From contig NZ_JAODNI010000244.1 of NCBI RefSeq assembly GCF_025465255.1, positions 1 to 64,000 of the forward strand: a stretch of DNA of 64,000 nt, given 5' to 3'. The notes beneath the pieces were generated by a model. That model saw only the letters and a list, made by a program, of their open reading frames with translations, was not told where the DNA came from and ran no database searches. Positions 1 through 8,592 of the stretch are shown here, one piece after another; within the stretch, counting starts at the first letter, position 1; each line of letters opens with the position of its first letter. Origin of the DNA: Pseudonocardia sp. GTDB taxonomy: Bacteria; Actinomycetota; Actinomycetes; Mycobacteriales; Pseudonocardiaceae. Both the position numbers and the translations under genes were made by a program.

Positions 1-550
1 CCACGGGCTGCTGCCGCGCCGGCTGCGGACCCGGACGGGGTCCGGGCGCACCCGGGCGCGGGCCGGAGCCCGGCCGCTGCTCGGGCCGCTGCTGACGCTC
101 GGCCGGGGCCGCCGCCGGAGCGGACGAGGCCGCCGGAGCGGACGAGGCCGCCGGAGCGGCGGGAGCCGCCGGTGCCGGAGGAGCCGAGGGGGCCGCGGGC
201 GGCCGGGGGCCGGGACGCGGTCCGGGTCCGGGCACCGCGGACGGTCCGGGGATGCCGCCTGAACGCGGCGGACCGGGGACGGCCGAGGGACCGGGGGTCG
301 AGCCACCCGAGGGACGGGGGCCGGGGCGCGCGCCGCCGGGGGCACGACGGTTACCGTCGCCGCCACCGTTGCCGGCGCTGCCGTTACCACCGCCGGAGAC
401 CGAGTCACGCAACTTGCGCGCGACGGGGGCCTCGACGGTGGAGGAGGGGGACTTCACGTACTCCCCGAGGTCCTGCAGCTTGCTGAGGACCTGCTTACTG
501 CTGAGTCCGAGCTCTTTCGCAAGCTCGTGAACGCGGGCCTTGCCTGCCAC
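1..550 (-). CDS. infB: Translation initiation factor IF-2, N-terminal part (partial)
   Basis: IF-2 is the GTPase that brings initiator tRNA to the ribosome. Only the first 183 codons lie here and the gene runs off the left edge, so the GTPase core is not visible. The start is a GTG at 550 preceded by AAGGAGAG. The opening [20 protein letters not shown] is the small helical IF2_N module, followed by a linker rich in Pro, Gly, Ala and Arg typical of actinobacterial IF-2. It is the last gene of the minus-strand run rimP-nusA-ylxR-infB, a conserved order. An 18-base unit is tandemly repeated inside the linker. The identification rests on the N-terminal module plus synteny. Confidence 0.95.
   Translation of the reverse strand, partial: MAGKARVHELAKELGLSSKQVLSKLQDLGEYVKSPSSTVEAPVARKLRDSVSGGGNGSAGNGGGDGNRRAPGGARPGPRPSGGSTPGPSAVPGPPRSGGIPGPSAVPGPGPRPGPRPPAAPSAPPAPAAPAAPAASSAPAASSAPAAAPAERQQRPEQRPGSGPRPGAPGPRPGPQPARQQPV
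109..160 (-). repeat. Tandem 18-bp repeat in the infB linker
   Basis: Roughly three in-frame copies of an 18-base unit (GCCGCCGGAGCGGACGAG on the plus strand) encode the Ala/Ser/Pro-rich linker of IF-2. Such units change number by slippage and would alter only linker length. Confidence 0.7.
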
Positions 551-644
551 TGCTCTCCTTGTACTCGAAGAGGCCGGCGGCAACTCCCGCTCGACCTCGA
601 ACCTAAAGTCGATGCACGTTCATGGTGCGATCTTCACGACTGGC

Positions 645-965
645 TCATGACGGGTCGACCTTGCTTCCGTGAATGACGGGCCCGGGCGCTTCCCGAACCC
701 CTCGTGCCGTTTCCGATCCCGTGCCGTCGTTCCCCGCAGCGCGTTCCTGCAGGAACCTCCGTAGCGGGGCGGTGTCCAGCCGCCCGGGGACGCGCAACGC
801 CCTCGGGAAGGCCGATCTCCGCTCCGCACGGTCCAGACACTCCGGCACGGGGTGCAGCCAGGCACCTCGGCCGGGGAGTCTTCCCCGCGGGTCCGGGACC
901 AGGGCCCCGTTCACCGCGACGACTCGCAACAGACCGGTGGCCAGCTCCCGGGAGCGGCATCCCAC
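645..965 (-). CDS. ylxR: YlxR-family (DUF448) RNA-binding protein
   Basis: This is a small basic protein of the YlxR family, which binds RNA and is encoded between nusA and infB in most bacteria. The visible family motifs are CRSRE near the start and GRGAWLHP around residues 32-39. The only ATG/GTG/TTG start in frame is the GTG at 965. The conserved RTCVGC signature of the family begins four codons upstream of it (V-R-T-C precede the GTG), and no start codon is found between there and the in-frame stop inside nusA. Either the protein really starts at 965 and lacks the first Cys, or initiation uses a non-standard codon. It follows nusA by 83 bases. Function is from family knowledge and synteny. 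Confidence 0.85.
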   Translation of the reverse strand: MGCRSRELATGLLRVVAVNGALVPDPRGRLPGRGAWLHPVPECLDRAERRSAFPRALRVPGRLDTAPLRRFLQERAAGNDGTGSETARGVREAPGPVIHGSKVDPS

Positions 966-1048
966 ACAGGTACGGACGGGATCCGAACCGGAACGTACGG
1001 GAACCGACCCCTGGTGACGGGCCGGACCTGAGTGTAGCGCGTCGCGGG

Positions 1049-2131
1049 TCAGCCGACCGACTCCGTCCCCGACGGCCGCGCGATCTCCGCCACGTCGGCG
1101 TCCGGCTCGACGTCGGCGTCGACCTCCTCGCCGTCCGCGGTCAGGGCGGCGTTGCGCGGGTCGGCATCACTGCGGATGTCGATCCGCCAGCCGGTCAGCC
1201 GGGCCGCGAGCCGGGCGTTCTGCCCCTCCTTGCCGATGGCGAGGGAGAGCTGGAAGTCCGGGACGACGACGCGGGCGGTGCGGGTCTTGGCGTCGACCAC
1301 GGTGACGGACACCACCTTCGACGGCGAGAGCGCGTTCCCGACGAACGTCGCCGGGTCCTCGTCCCAGTCGATGATGTCGATCTTCTCCCCAGCGAGCTCG
1401 CTCATCACGTTGCGCACCCGCTGGCCCATCGGCCCGATGCAGGCGCCCTTGGGGTTGACCCCGGGCACGGTCGAGCGGACCGCGATCTTGGACCGGTGGC
1501 CGGCCTCGCGGGCGATCGACATGATCTCCACCGAGCCGTCGACGAGCTCCGGTACCTCGAGCGCGAACAGCTTGCGCACGAGGTTGGGGTGTGTCCGTGA
1601 CAACGTGATCTGGGTACCGCGCATTCCGCGCGTCACGCCCACCACGTAGCAGCGGATGCGCTCGCCGTGCACGTACTTCTCCCCGGGGACCTGCTCGGCC
1701 TGCGGCAGCACGCCCTCGGTCTGTCCCAGGGCCACGACGACCACTCCGCGGGCGTTCGCGCGGGCGTCGCGCGAGATCACCCCGGCGACGATCTCGCCCT
1801 CCTTGGTGGAGTACTCGCCGTAGGTGCGCTCGTGCTCGGCGTCCCGCAGCCGCTGCACGATCACCTGGCGGGCCGTGGTGGCCGCGATGCGGCCGAAGCC
1901 CTCGGGGGTGTCGTCCCACTCCTGGGCCACGGAGCCGTCCTCGGCCATCTCCTGGGCCATGACGCGGACGAGGCCCGACTTGCGGTCGATGTCGACGCGT
2001 GCGTGCGGCTGGTGGCCGTCGGTGTGCCGGTAGGCGGTGATCAGCGCCGTCTCGATGGCCTCGATGACCATGTCGAACGGGATGTCCTTGTCGCGCTCGA
2101 TCGCGCGGAGCGCGGCGATGTCGACGTTCAT
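1049..2131 (-). CDS. nusA: Transcription termination/antitermination factor NusA
   Basis: NusA binds RNA polymerase and nascent RNA and modulates pausing, termination and antitermination. The 360-residue product shows the N-terminal polymerase-binding domain ([20 protein letters not shown]), an S1 domain (about 120-190) and two KH domains, including [10 protein letters not shown] and the second KH loop [20 protein letters not shown]. Length matches actinobacterial NusA, which lacks the C-terminal acidic repeats of enterobacteria. Its ATG overlaps the rimP stop as ATGA, so the two are translationally coupled. Confidence 0.98.
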   Translation of the reverse strand: MNVDIAALRAIERDKDIPFDMVIEAIETALITAYRHTDGHQPHARVDIDRKSGLVRVMAQEMAEDGSVAQEWDDTPEGFGRIAATTARQVIVQRLRDAEHERTYGEYSTKEGEIVAGVISRDARANARGVVVVALGQTEGVLPQAEQVPGEKYVHGERIRCYVVGVTRGMRGTQITLSRTHPNLVRKLFALEVPELVDGSVEIMSIAREAGHRSKIAVRSTVPGVNPKGACIGPMGQRVRNVMSELAGEKIDIIDWDEDPATFVGNALSPSKVVSVTVVDAKTRTARVVVPDFQLSLAIGKEGQNARLAARLTGWRIDIRSDADPRNAALTADGEEVDADVEPDADVAEIARPSGTESVG

Positions 2132-2712
2132 GAGAGCTCCTGGGGGTCGTGCTCGGCCACGCCGTCGTCGGTGTCGGAAGGGGGCGCCAGCAGGGTGGTC
2201 TCGGCCGCGGGCGGCGGGCGGAACTCGACCTGCACGACGGCGTTCGCGACGTCGGCGTAGCGCAGCGTGCGGCGTTCGGGCTTCTTCGCGCCCGCGTCGA
2301 CGACGGTGACGGAGTCCGGGCCCGCCTCGCCGACGCGGACGTCCTGGGTGCCGCCACCGGCGAGGGTGACGCGGACCAGCCGCAGCCTCGCCCGCCGCCA
2401 GTGCAGCGGACGGGTGAGCGGGCGGTCGACACCGGGCGAGGTGACCTCGAGCGTGTAGGAGCCCTCGATCAGGTGCTCGTGTCCGTCGAGCTCGGCGGCG
2501 ACGGTGCGGCTCACCTCCGCGATGGCGTCCAGACCCACGGCGTCCGACCCGTCCTTGCCGTGCTCCGGAACGTCCACGACGACCTTGACGGTGTGCCGCC
2601 GGCCCGCCGAACGCACGTCGAGCTCGTCGAGCTCGTAGCCTGCGCCGGCAACGACGGGCTCCAGCACACCGCGCAGCAGCTCGGTGAGCTGCTCGGGGCC
2701 TGGACTGGGCAT
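2128..2712 (-). CDS. rimP: Ribosome maturation factor RimP
   Basis: RimP assists late maturation of the 30S subunit. The ATG at 2712 was chosen because CGAGGAGCG lies just upstream and because [13 protein letters not shown] leads directly into the family's N-terminal alpha/beta domain. Family features include GYELDELDV, the [14 protein letters not shown] segment and a C-terminal SH3-like beta domain. The 194-residue length is typical with a short acidic tail. It is the first gene of the rimP-nusA-ylxR-infB operon and overlaps nusA by 4 bases. The 236 bases upstream, shared with a divergent lipoprotein gene, should hold the promoter, but no clear hexamers were picked out. Confidence 0.96.
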   Translation of the reverse strand: MPSPGPEQLTELLRGVLEPVVAGAGYELDELDVRSAGRRHTVKVVVDVPEHGKDGSDAVGLDAIAEVSRTVAAELDGHEHLIEGSYTLEVTSPGVDRPLTRPLHWRRARLRLVRVTLAGGGTQDVRVGEAGPDSVTVVDAGAKKPERRTLRYADVANAVVQVEFRPPPAAETTLLAPPSDTDDGVAEHDPQELS

Positions 2713-2948
2713 CGCGGTCGCTCCTCGCGGTCGGTTCCTCGGCGGGTCGCGCTCTGTCGTCGCCGTCACGGTCGGCACCGGCATGCCGGCACCCCTGCTC
2801 CCGTCAGGCCGGACGATCAGGGCCGAGACGATCGGAGACCGAGACGCGTCGGGCCGGACGGGCCGTCCAGGGTATCGCGCCACACCCCGGGCCCCGTCGC
2901 CCGCGCGGGTGGCGGCCCGTGATCGGCCGCCTGGCAGGATGCCGGTCC

Positions 2949-3425
2949 GTGAACGTCCCCCGTCCGACGCTGAGCCGACGAAGGCTGTTCGCGCTCGCGG
3001 CGGCGGGTGCGGCGGCGGTGACGGTCTCCCCCGCACTGGTCGCCTGCACCACCACGGGCACCGGATCCGACGGCCCGGACCCGCTGATCGCGCTCGCCCG
3101 ACGGGCCCGCGCGGACACGGCCGTGATCGCCGCCGCGATCGCGGCGGACCCCGAGCTGACCGAGCGGCTCGACCCGCTGCGCTCCGCCCGAACGGACCAC
3201 GCCTCGGCGCTCGACCGCGAGATCCAGCGGCTCGACCCGCAGGCCCGCCCCTCCACCGCGCCGCCGACCGCGCCACGGACCGCCGACCTCCCCGCCGTCC
3301 GGACCGCGATCGAGGACGCGGCCCGGGAGGCGCAGGGGCTCGTCGGCGGCATCGCGGTCGAGCGGGTGGGGCTCGTCGCGGCGATCACCGCCTGCTGCAC
3401 GACGTACGCGGCGGTGCTGACGTGA
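2949..3425 (+). CDS. Tat-type lipoprotein of unknown function
   Basis: The product is about 158 residues. The GTG at 2949 gives NVPRPTLSRRRLFALAAA, a twin-arginine export signal (SRRRLF) followed by a hydrophobic stretch and a lipobox-like LVAC with Cys near residue 32, so it is probably exported folded and anchored to the membrane. The mature part is helical and Ala/Arg-rich with no motif I recognise. Its stop overlaps the start of the DUF4439 gene as GTGA, so the two are probably made and act together. An upstream in-frame start at 2919 exists but would bury the signal. Function unknown. Confidence 0.8.
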   Translation: MNVPRPTLSRRRLFALAAAGAAAVTVSPALVACTTTGTGSDGPDPLIALARRARADTAVIAAAIAADPELTERLDPLRSARTDHASALDREIQRLDPQARPSTAPPTAPRTADLPAVRTAIEDAAREAQGLVGGIAVERVGLVAAITACCTTYAAVLT

Positions 3426-3889
3426 GCGCCCCCCGGCAGCAGGAGTCCCCCATCAGCGACGAGGCGATCACCGCGCTGCAGGGCGCGCTCTCCGCCGAGC
3501 ACGCGGCGCTGTGGTCCTACACGCTGGTCCTCGCGTTCGTCCCGTCGGACCAGGCGGCCCAGGCCCGCGACGACATCGAGGCGCACCGGACGCTGCGCTC
3601 GCAGATCGAGCAGACCCTCACCGAGCTCGGCGCCCGCCCGGTCTCCGCGCAGCCCGCCTACACGAGCCCGCAGCCGGTGACCGACGCGCTCAGCGCGGGC
3701 CGTCTCGCCGTCGCCGCGGAGGACGACGCGATGGCGGCCTGGCGCTCGGTCCTCGAGCACACCGAGGAGCCGCAACTGCGGGCGGCGGGCCTGAAGTCGT
3801 TGGTCGAGGGCACCACGCGGAGTGCCCGCTGGCGGATCGCGACGGGCACCACGCCGGTGATCCCGCCGTTCCCCGGCGTCACCCGCTGA
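3422..3889 (+). CDS. DUF4439 ferritin-like domain protein
   Basis: The product is 155 residues, all helical, resembling the actinobacterial DUF4439 family, which has a ferritin-like four-helix arrangement. Visible features are EAITALQGALSAEHAALWSY near the N-terminus and EDDAMAAWRS in the third helix; Glu and His residues such as SAEHAALW are the kind used for metal binding in this fold. There is no signal peptide, so it is cytosolic. The start GTG at 3422 overlaps the stop of the upstream lipoprotein gene. A role in metal or oxygen handling is inference only. Confidence 0.8.
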   Translation: MSAPRQQESPISDEAITALQGALSAEHAALWSYTLVLAFVPSDQAAQARDDIEAHRTLRSQIEQTLTELGARPVSAQPAYTSPQPVTDALSAGRLAVAAEDDAMAAWRSVLEHTEEPQLRAAGLKSLVEGTTRSARWRIATGTTPVIPPFPGVTR

Positions 3890-3896
3890 GCGCCCG

Positions 3897-4913
3897 TCAC
3901 CCGCTGAGCGCCGCCAGGGCCCGTTCGACGTCGGACATGTCGTTGTAGAGGTGGAAGGACAGCCGGGCCCCGCCGCCGCGGTCGGTCGCGGTGATCCCGG
4001 CGGCGGCGAGCCGCTCGGCCGCCCCGGGCACGCGCACGTGCGTGATCGCCGAGCCCGCAGGCTCCAGGCCCAGCCCGGCCCGGAACGCGTCGGCGAGCCC
4101 GGTGCAGTGCTTCGCGACGAGCTCGAGGTCCAGCCCGGCGACCCACTCCAGCGCGACGGCGGCCCCGGCCTGGCACATCCAGGCCGGTGACGTGTCCAGC
4201 GCCCGGGCGTCCGGCGCGAGCCGCGGCGGCAGCCCGGACGTGCTGCCCCACCGGTCCGCGGCCGCGTACCAGCCCGCCGCGTGCGGGGTGAGTTCCAGGG
4301 ACGGGTGGACGGCCATCCACGCCGTCCCGCGCGGGGACATCAGCCACTTGTAGCCCGCGCCGACGACGACGTCCGCCCAGTCCAGCCGCGTCGGCAGCCA
4401 CCCGGACTGGGTGACGTCCAGGACCACCCTGGTGCCGCGGCCGCGGGCCCGCTCCAGGGCGTCGAGGTCGGCGAGCCGGCCGTCGAGGGACTGGACGACG
4501 CTCGTCGCGACGACGTCGAACTCCGCGGCCCGCGCGCCCAGCTCGTCGAGGGGGACCTCGGTGACGGTGACGCCGCGGCCCTGCACGGCGAAGGGATAGC
4601 TGACGCTCGTGAACTCGCCCTCGCAGACGCCCACCCGGGTGCCGTCCGGCGCCGCCGCCGCGACCAACCCCACCAGCGGGGACACGGCGGCGCCGATCGC
4701 GACCCGGTCCGCCGGGACGCCGACGAGCCGGGCCCACGCCGCGCGGGCGCGGTCCGTGGGGTCGTCGTAGCTCGGCGCCGTGGCGGACCCGGTCCGCCAT
4801 TCCCGCACCGCCCGTTCCATGGCATCCGCGACCGGCGCGGGTGGAACCCCGACGCTCGCGGTGTTCAGATAGCTGGCAGGGACGTCGAACCGTTCGCCGA
4901 AGGCCTCGCGCAC
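3897..4913 (-). CDS. Aminotransferase class V-fold PLP-dependent enzyme
   Basis: This 338-residue protein belongs to the class V aminotransferase / cysteine desulfurase-like group. The PLP lysine is visible in VVGAGYKWLMSPRGTAW, with the aspartate of the cofactor pocket in VVLDVTQSGWLP. The N-terminus SYLNTASVGVPP is also typical. It lacks an obvious desulfurase Cys loop, so it could be an EgtE-like C-S lyase or an isopenicillin-epimerase-like enzyme; the neighbours do not settle the substrate, and no egtABCD genes are nearby. It converges with the DUF4439 gene, with 7 bases between the stops. Confidence 0.85.
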   Translation of the reverse strand: MREAFGERFDVPASYLNTASVGVPPAPVADAMERAVREWRTGSATAPSYDDPTDRARAAWARLVGVPADRVAIGAAVSPLVGLVAAAAPDGTRVGVCEGEFTSVSYPFAVQGRGVTVTEVPLDELGARAAEFDVVATSVVQSLDGRLADLDALERARGRGTRVVLDVTQSGWLPTRLDWADVVVGAGYKWLMSPRGTAWMAVHPSLELTPHAAGWYAAADRWGSTSGLPPRLAPDARALDTSPAWMCQAGAAVALEWVAGLDLELVAKHCTGLADAFRAGLGLEPAGSAITHVRVPGAAERLAAAGITATDRGGGARLSFHLYNDMSDVERALAALSG

Positions 4914-4923
4914 GGGGTCAGCC

Positions 4924-4929
4924 TAGGCT
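4924..4929 (+). promoter_or_regulatory. Candidate -10 hexamer of a leaderless promoter
   Basis: TAGGCT lies seven bases before the GTG at 4936, the spacing expected if transcription begins at the start codon itself. The same layout is seen before 5456 (TAGTCT at 5444), 15272 (TAGCGT at 15260) and 19713 (TAGCCT at 19700, eight bases). Confidence 0.5.
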
Positions 4930-4935
4930 CCGGGG

Positions 4936-5346
4936 GTGCACAGCGAGCTGATCGAGATCCGGACCGGGGGCGAGGAGCGGGTCGTCGACCTGACCTCCCC
5001 GATCGACGACTTCCTGCGCGGCGCCGGGGGCGGTGACGGCCTGCTCAACGTCTGGGTCCCGCACGCGACCGCCGGCATCGCGGTGATCGAGACGGGCGCG
5101 GGGAGCGACACGGACCTGCTCGCCGCGCTCAAGGACCTCCTCCCGGCCGACGACCGCTGGAGGCACCGGCACGGCAGCCCCGGCCACGGCCGGGACCACG
5201 TCCTGCCCGCGTTCATCCCGCCGTCGACGAGCGTGCCGGTGCTGGGCGGGAAGCTCGCGCTGGGGACGTGGCAGTCCGTGTGCCTGGTGGACACGAACGT
5301 CGACAACTCGGTGCGGAGCGTCCGGCTGTCGTTCCTGCAGGGCTAG
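4936..5346 (+). CDS. YjbQ/UPF0047 family protein
   Basis: A 136-residue single-domain protein of the YjbQ (UPF0047) family. The conserved metal-site signature is visible: VPHATAGIAVIE, HRHGSPGHGRDH and a C-terminal LGTWQSVCLVD. Members have been reported with a weak thiamine-phosphate synthase activity, but the physiological role is unclear. The GTG at 4936 has TAGGCT seven bases upstream and no Shine-Dalgarno sequence, which suggests a leaderless transcript. The gene is divergent from the PLP enzyme, with only 22 bases between the starts. Confidence 0.9.
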   Translation: MHSELIEIRTGGEERVVDLTSPIDDFLRGAGGGDGLLNVWVPHATAGIAVIETGAGSDTDLLAALKDLLPADDRWRHRHGSPGHGRDHVLPAFIPPSTSVPVLGGKLALGTWQSVCLVDTNVDNSVRSVRLSFLQG

Positions 5347-5455
5347 GACCCGCGCGTCCTCCGGCGTCGGCGAGTACCGCCGGCCACCGGCAGCCGGCCC
5401 GACGACCTCCCTCGATCGGCCGATCGATCCGCCCCCTCCGCGATAGTCTCCGCTC

Positions 5456-6673
5456 GTGAGCACTCCCGGGGCCCCGGACGACGACTCGAGCCCGCAGGAA
5501 CCACGCGAGAACGGGCGCGTGTCCCCCGAGCCCACCTCGGCCGACCGGACCGAGGACCGGGACGCCGACCCCGGCGGCTCCGTCCCCCGGTACCCCGGAC
5601 AGCGGTACCCGGCCGCGCCCGGCCACGTCGGGCAGCCCGCCGCGCCGCGGGCGGACGAGACCTGGGTCGGCGACCCGTACCCGTCGGCACCGTGGGGTGG
5701 TCCGCAGGCGGACCCGGGGCAGCAGCAGTGGGGTCCGCCGGCGCAGTGGGGCAGCCGGCCCTGGAGCGCTCCCCCGGCCGGTCTGCAATCGCCCGACCCG
5801 GGATCGCCCGGCCCGCCGTGGGCAGGCCGGGCACCGGAGCAGCAGGTGTCCGCCCCGCAGTACCCAGGGCAGCAGTGGGCCGGGCCCGGTTCCCCGCCCG
5901 GGCCGGGGCAACCCTGGGCCCCACCCGGTCCGCAGTGGGCCGCTGCGGGGCCGCGCGACCCCCGGGACGCTCCCGCGGGCCTCACCGCACCCCCGCCGAA
6001 GCGCCGGGGCCGCGCGCTCGCGCTCGTGGCCTTCGCGCTCGTCGTCGTGGGGGCCGTCGTCGCGGCGGGCATCGTGCTCGTCCGGGGCAACCTCGGCAGC
6101 TACCGCCCGGCGATCCCGGCGTCGTACCAGCCGATCACCACCCCGTTCCTGACCTACTCCGTGCCCCAGGGCTGGACAGCCGACCCGGCCGGCGGACCGT
6201 TCGCGCTCGGGGTCGGGTTCGAGGGTCGCGCGGACGCCCCGTCCTACACCTGCCGCGGCGACGGGTACATCCGCGGCTCCGCGTCCAGCGCGCTTGTCTC
6301 CGACCGCGGCGACCCCGCCCAGCTCGCCACGCAGTTCGCGACCCGGATCGCCACGCAGTCCTACACCGGGACGTCCGGCCGGGAGCCGACGGTCACGGTC
6401 GTCTCGACGACGCCGGTGCAGGTGCCCGGCCCCGGTGATGCCGAGACCACCGGGAGCCTGGTGGAGGTGCGCGCCACGCCCCCGTCCGACGACGGCTGCC
6501 TCGGGACCGAGGGTCTCGTCCTCGTCCTCGCCGTCCCCACGACGGCCGGCGGGCAGGCCGGGACCGCGCTGCTCACCTCCGGCGTGGACACCGCGGGCGG
6601 CCCGGCGACCCCGCCCCTGCCGCCGCGGGAGGAGATGGACCTGATCGCCGCCAGCGCGGCGCTGCCCGGGTGA
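5456..6673 (+). CDS. Membrane-anchored protein with Pro-rich cytosolic region and external domain
   Basis: The 405-residue product has a disordered N-terminal region of about 180 residues rich in Pro, Gly and Gln (repeats such as QQWGPPAQWG), a basic stretch (KRRGR), one membrane segment (ALVAFALVVVGAVVAAGIVL, about 191-210) and an external domain of about 190 residues with two Cys (SYTCRGDG and DGCLG) that could form a disulphide. I do not recognise the external domain. The layout parallels the next gene, a Ser/Thr kinase with a Pro-rich linker, one membrane segment and a Cys-containing external domain, so a shared signalling role or phosphorylation target is possible. The start is GTG 5456, apparently leaderless (TAGTCT at 5444). 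Confidence 0.8.
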   Translation: MSTPGAPDDDSSPQEPRENGRVSPEPTSADRTEDRDADPGGSVPRYPGQRYPAAPGHVGQPAAPRADETWVGDPYPSAPWGGPQADPGQQQWGPPAQWGSRPWSAPPAGLQSPDPGSPGPPWAGRAPEQQVSAPQYPGQQWAGPGSPPGPGQPWAPPGPQWAAAGPRDPRDAPAGLTAPPPKRRGRALALVAFALVVVGAVVAAGIVLVRGNLGSYRPAIPASYQPITTPFLTYSVPQGWTADPAGGPFALGVGFEGRADAPSYTCRGDGYIRGSASSALVSDRGDPAQLATQFATRIATQSYTGTSGREPTVTVVSTTPVQVPGPGDAETTGSLVEVRATPPSDDGCLGTEGLVLVLAVPTTAGGQAGTALLTSGVDTAGGPATPPLPPREEMDLIAASAALPG

Positions 6674-6818
6674 TCACATGCTGACGCGGGCCGCCGGGTT
6701 CTGAAGATCCTCAGGTCGGGGCGAGATGACGGTCCGATCTCGGGTCCTGTGCCCGGCCGGGCCGCGCGGCTACCGTGGGCGGCCGGGTGTGGCGATTTAC
6801 GGGGGAGACGGGGACAGG

Positions 6819-8573
6819 GTGCAGGGCACGACGTTCGGCCCGTACACGATCGAGGAGCTGCTCGGTCGCGGCGGGATGGGCGAGGTCTACCGGGCCTTCG
6901 ACACCGAGACGGACCGCGAGGTCGCGCTGAAGGTGCTGCCGCCCCACCTCGCGTCGGACGCCGAGTACCTCGAACGGTTCCGCCGCGAGTGCCGGGCCGC
7001 CGCGAAGCTCCGCGAACCGCACATCGTCCCGATACACCGCTTCGGTGAGATCGACGGCCGGCTCTACCTCGACATGCGCCTCGTCGAGGGCGCGGACCTC
7101 GGCTCCTGGCTGCGCGACCACGGCCCGCTCTCCCCCGCCGCGGCCGTGGCGGTCATCTCCCAGGTCGCGAGCGCGCTCGACGCCGCGCACGCCGAGGGGA
7201 TGGTGCACCGGGACGTCAAACCGTCGAACATCCTGCTGGCGGGCGTGTCGGGCGACGAGGTGGACCCGGGCGCGGTCTTCGCCTACCTCTTCGACTTCGG
7301 GATCGCCAGCTCCGTCTCCGACACCGCGGAGGACGAGTCCACCCTGACGCGCACCGGCACGGTGCCCGGCTCGCTCGCCTATCTCGCGCCCGAGCGCTTC
7401 CGCGGGACCACCGCGGACCGCCGGGTCGACGTGTACGCGCTGGCCTGCGTCCTGTACCAGTCCCTCACCGGCCGCCAGCCCTTCGACGGGGACCTGGCGA
7501 CCCTCATGCACGCCCATCTCACCGTGGAGCCGCCGCCCGCCTCGAGCACCCGGCCGGACGTGCCGACCGCGCTGGACCAGGTGATCGCCCGCGGCATGGC
7601 GAAGAACCCGGACGACCGCTACCCGACGGCCGGCGCGCTCGCCGCCGCGGCCCGGGCGGCCGTCGGCTCGCAGGCGGTGCCGGGCGCTGCGCCGCCCGAC
7701 ACCACCGGCGACGCCAGGACGTCGACCTTCGGGACCGGGGCGCCCATGCCCCGGACCGGCCCGGAGACGTTCGTCGGCGTCCCCGCCGGGTTCGGCGACC
7801 CCGGCTACGGATCCGGATACCCGAGGGCGCAGCAGGGCCGGGCGAACGGGCCGAACCCGGGTGCGCCGCCCGCGGGCCCGGGCTACGCGCCCGTCCCGCC
7901 GACGGGTCCTCCGCCCGGGAGGAAGGGGAAGCGCGGCAGGACGATCGCGGCGGTGGTCGCGGCCCTCGTCGTGTTCGGAGGCGCCGGCGCGGCCGCCTAC
8001 GCGCTGAGCGGGAGCGGAGGTGGCAGGGAGACGCCGAGCACCAGCACGACCCGGCCGCCGGTCGTCCCGCAGACCGTCGCGAGCGTGCCTCCGGCGACCG
8101 GGGACCCCGGACCGTCGACGGACCAGTTGATCGCGGACCTGCCCGTCGGCTTCACGGCCACGACCTGCGGCGCGGACGACCCGGCCGCCCGCAACATCGG
8201 CGCGACGGCGTACCTGGCCTGCGAGAACGGCCCGAGCGACGGCCCGAACGGCGCGACGTTCAGCCGCTACTCCCAGCAGAGCGCCCTCGACGGCGGGTTC
8301 ACCGCGGCCGCGACGGCGGCGAAGGTCCCGACCGTGGAGAAGGGCGAGCTCACGGTGTGCCGCGACGGCGGCTCGCAGGCCACGACGTACACGCGCAACG
8401 AGAAGCTCGGCGGGCGCGTCGGCTGCTACAAGGACGCCGCGACGGGCGCCGCCTACCTGTTCTGGACGGACAACGAGGCACTCGCGTTCGGCTACCTCCG
8501 CCGCGACGACGGCGACACCTCCACCCTCTACCGCTGGTGGCAGGGCAACGACTTCACGGTGGCCGGCCGCTGA
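6819..8573 (+). CDS. Transmembrane serine/threonine protein kinase (PknB-like)
   Basis: The N-terminal 270 residues are a complete Hanks-type kinase: GRGGMGEVY glycine loop, ALKVL with the catalytic Lys, HRDVKPSNILL catalytic loop, DFGIASS and APERFRG. A Pro/Gly-rich juxtamembrane linker, one membrane segment (about residues 370-395) and an external domain with Cys pairs (TTCGADD, YLACENG, TVCRDGG, RVGCYKD) follow. There are no PASTA repeats, so the ligand is not obviously peptidoglycan. I chose the GTG at 6819 because GGGGGAGACGGGG precedes it and it starts at QGTTFGPYTIEELL, close to the kinase domain; an in-frame GTG at 6789 and an earlier ATG are alternatives. TACCGT at 6771 could be the -10. 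Confidence 0.92.
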   Translation: MQGTTFGPYTIEELLGRGGMGEVYRAFDTETDREVALKVLPPHLASDAEYLERFRRECRAAAKLREPHIVPIHRFGEIDGRLYLDMRLVEGADLGSWLRDHGPLSPAAAVAVISQVASALDAAHAEGMVHRDVKPSNILLAGVSGDEVDPGAVFAYLFDFGIASSVSDTAEDESTLTRTGTVPGSLAYLAPERFRGTTADRRVDVYALACVLYQSLTGRQPFDGDLATLMHAHLTVEPPPASSTRPDVPTALDQVIARGMAKNPDDRYPTAGALAAAARAAVGSQAVPGAAPPDTTGDARTSTFGTGAPMPRTGPETFVGVPAGFGDPGYGSGYPRAQQGRANGPNPGAPPAGPGYAPVPPTGPPPGRKGKRGRTIAAVVAALVVFGGAGAAAYALSGSGGGRETPSTSTTRPPVVPQTVASVPPATGDPGPSTDQLIADLPVGFTATTCGADDPAARNIGATAYLACENGPSDGPNGATFSRYSQQSALDGGFTAAATAAKVPTVEKGELTVCRDGGSQATTYTRNEKLGGRVGCYKDAATGAAYLFWTDNEALAFGYLRRDDGDTSTLYRWWQGNDFTVAGR

Positions 8574-8592
8574 CGCCTCCTCGTGCGGGGTG

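Noticed and set aside
629-643. Half copy of palindrome family A near ylxR
   Set aside because: Only about 12 bases agree (GATCTTCACGAC) and no matching right arm follows. It may be a relic but cannot be supported as a repeat copy.
2713-2948. Small gene between rimP and the lipoprotein
   Set aside because: Open frames here are upstream extensions of neighbouring genes with no ribosome site; treated as a divergent promoter region.
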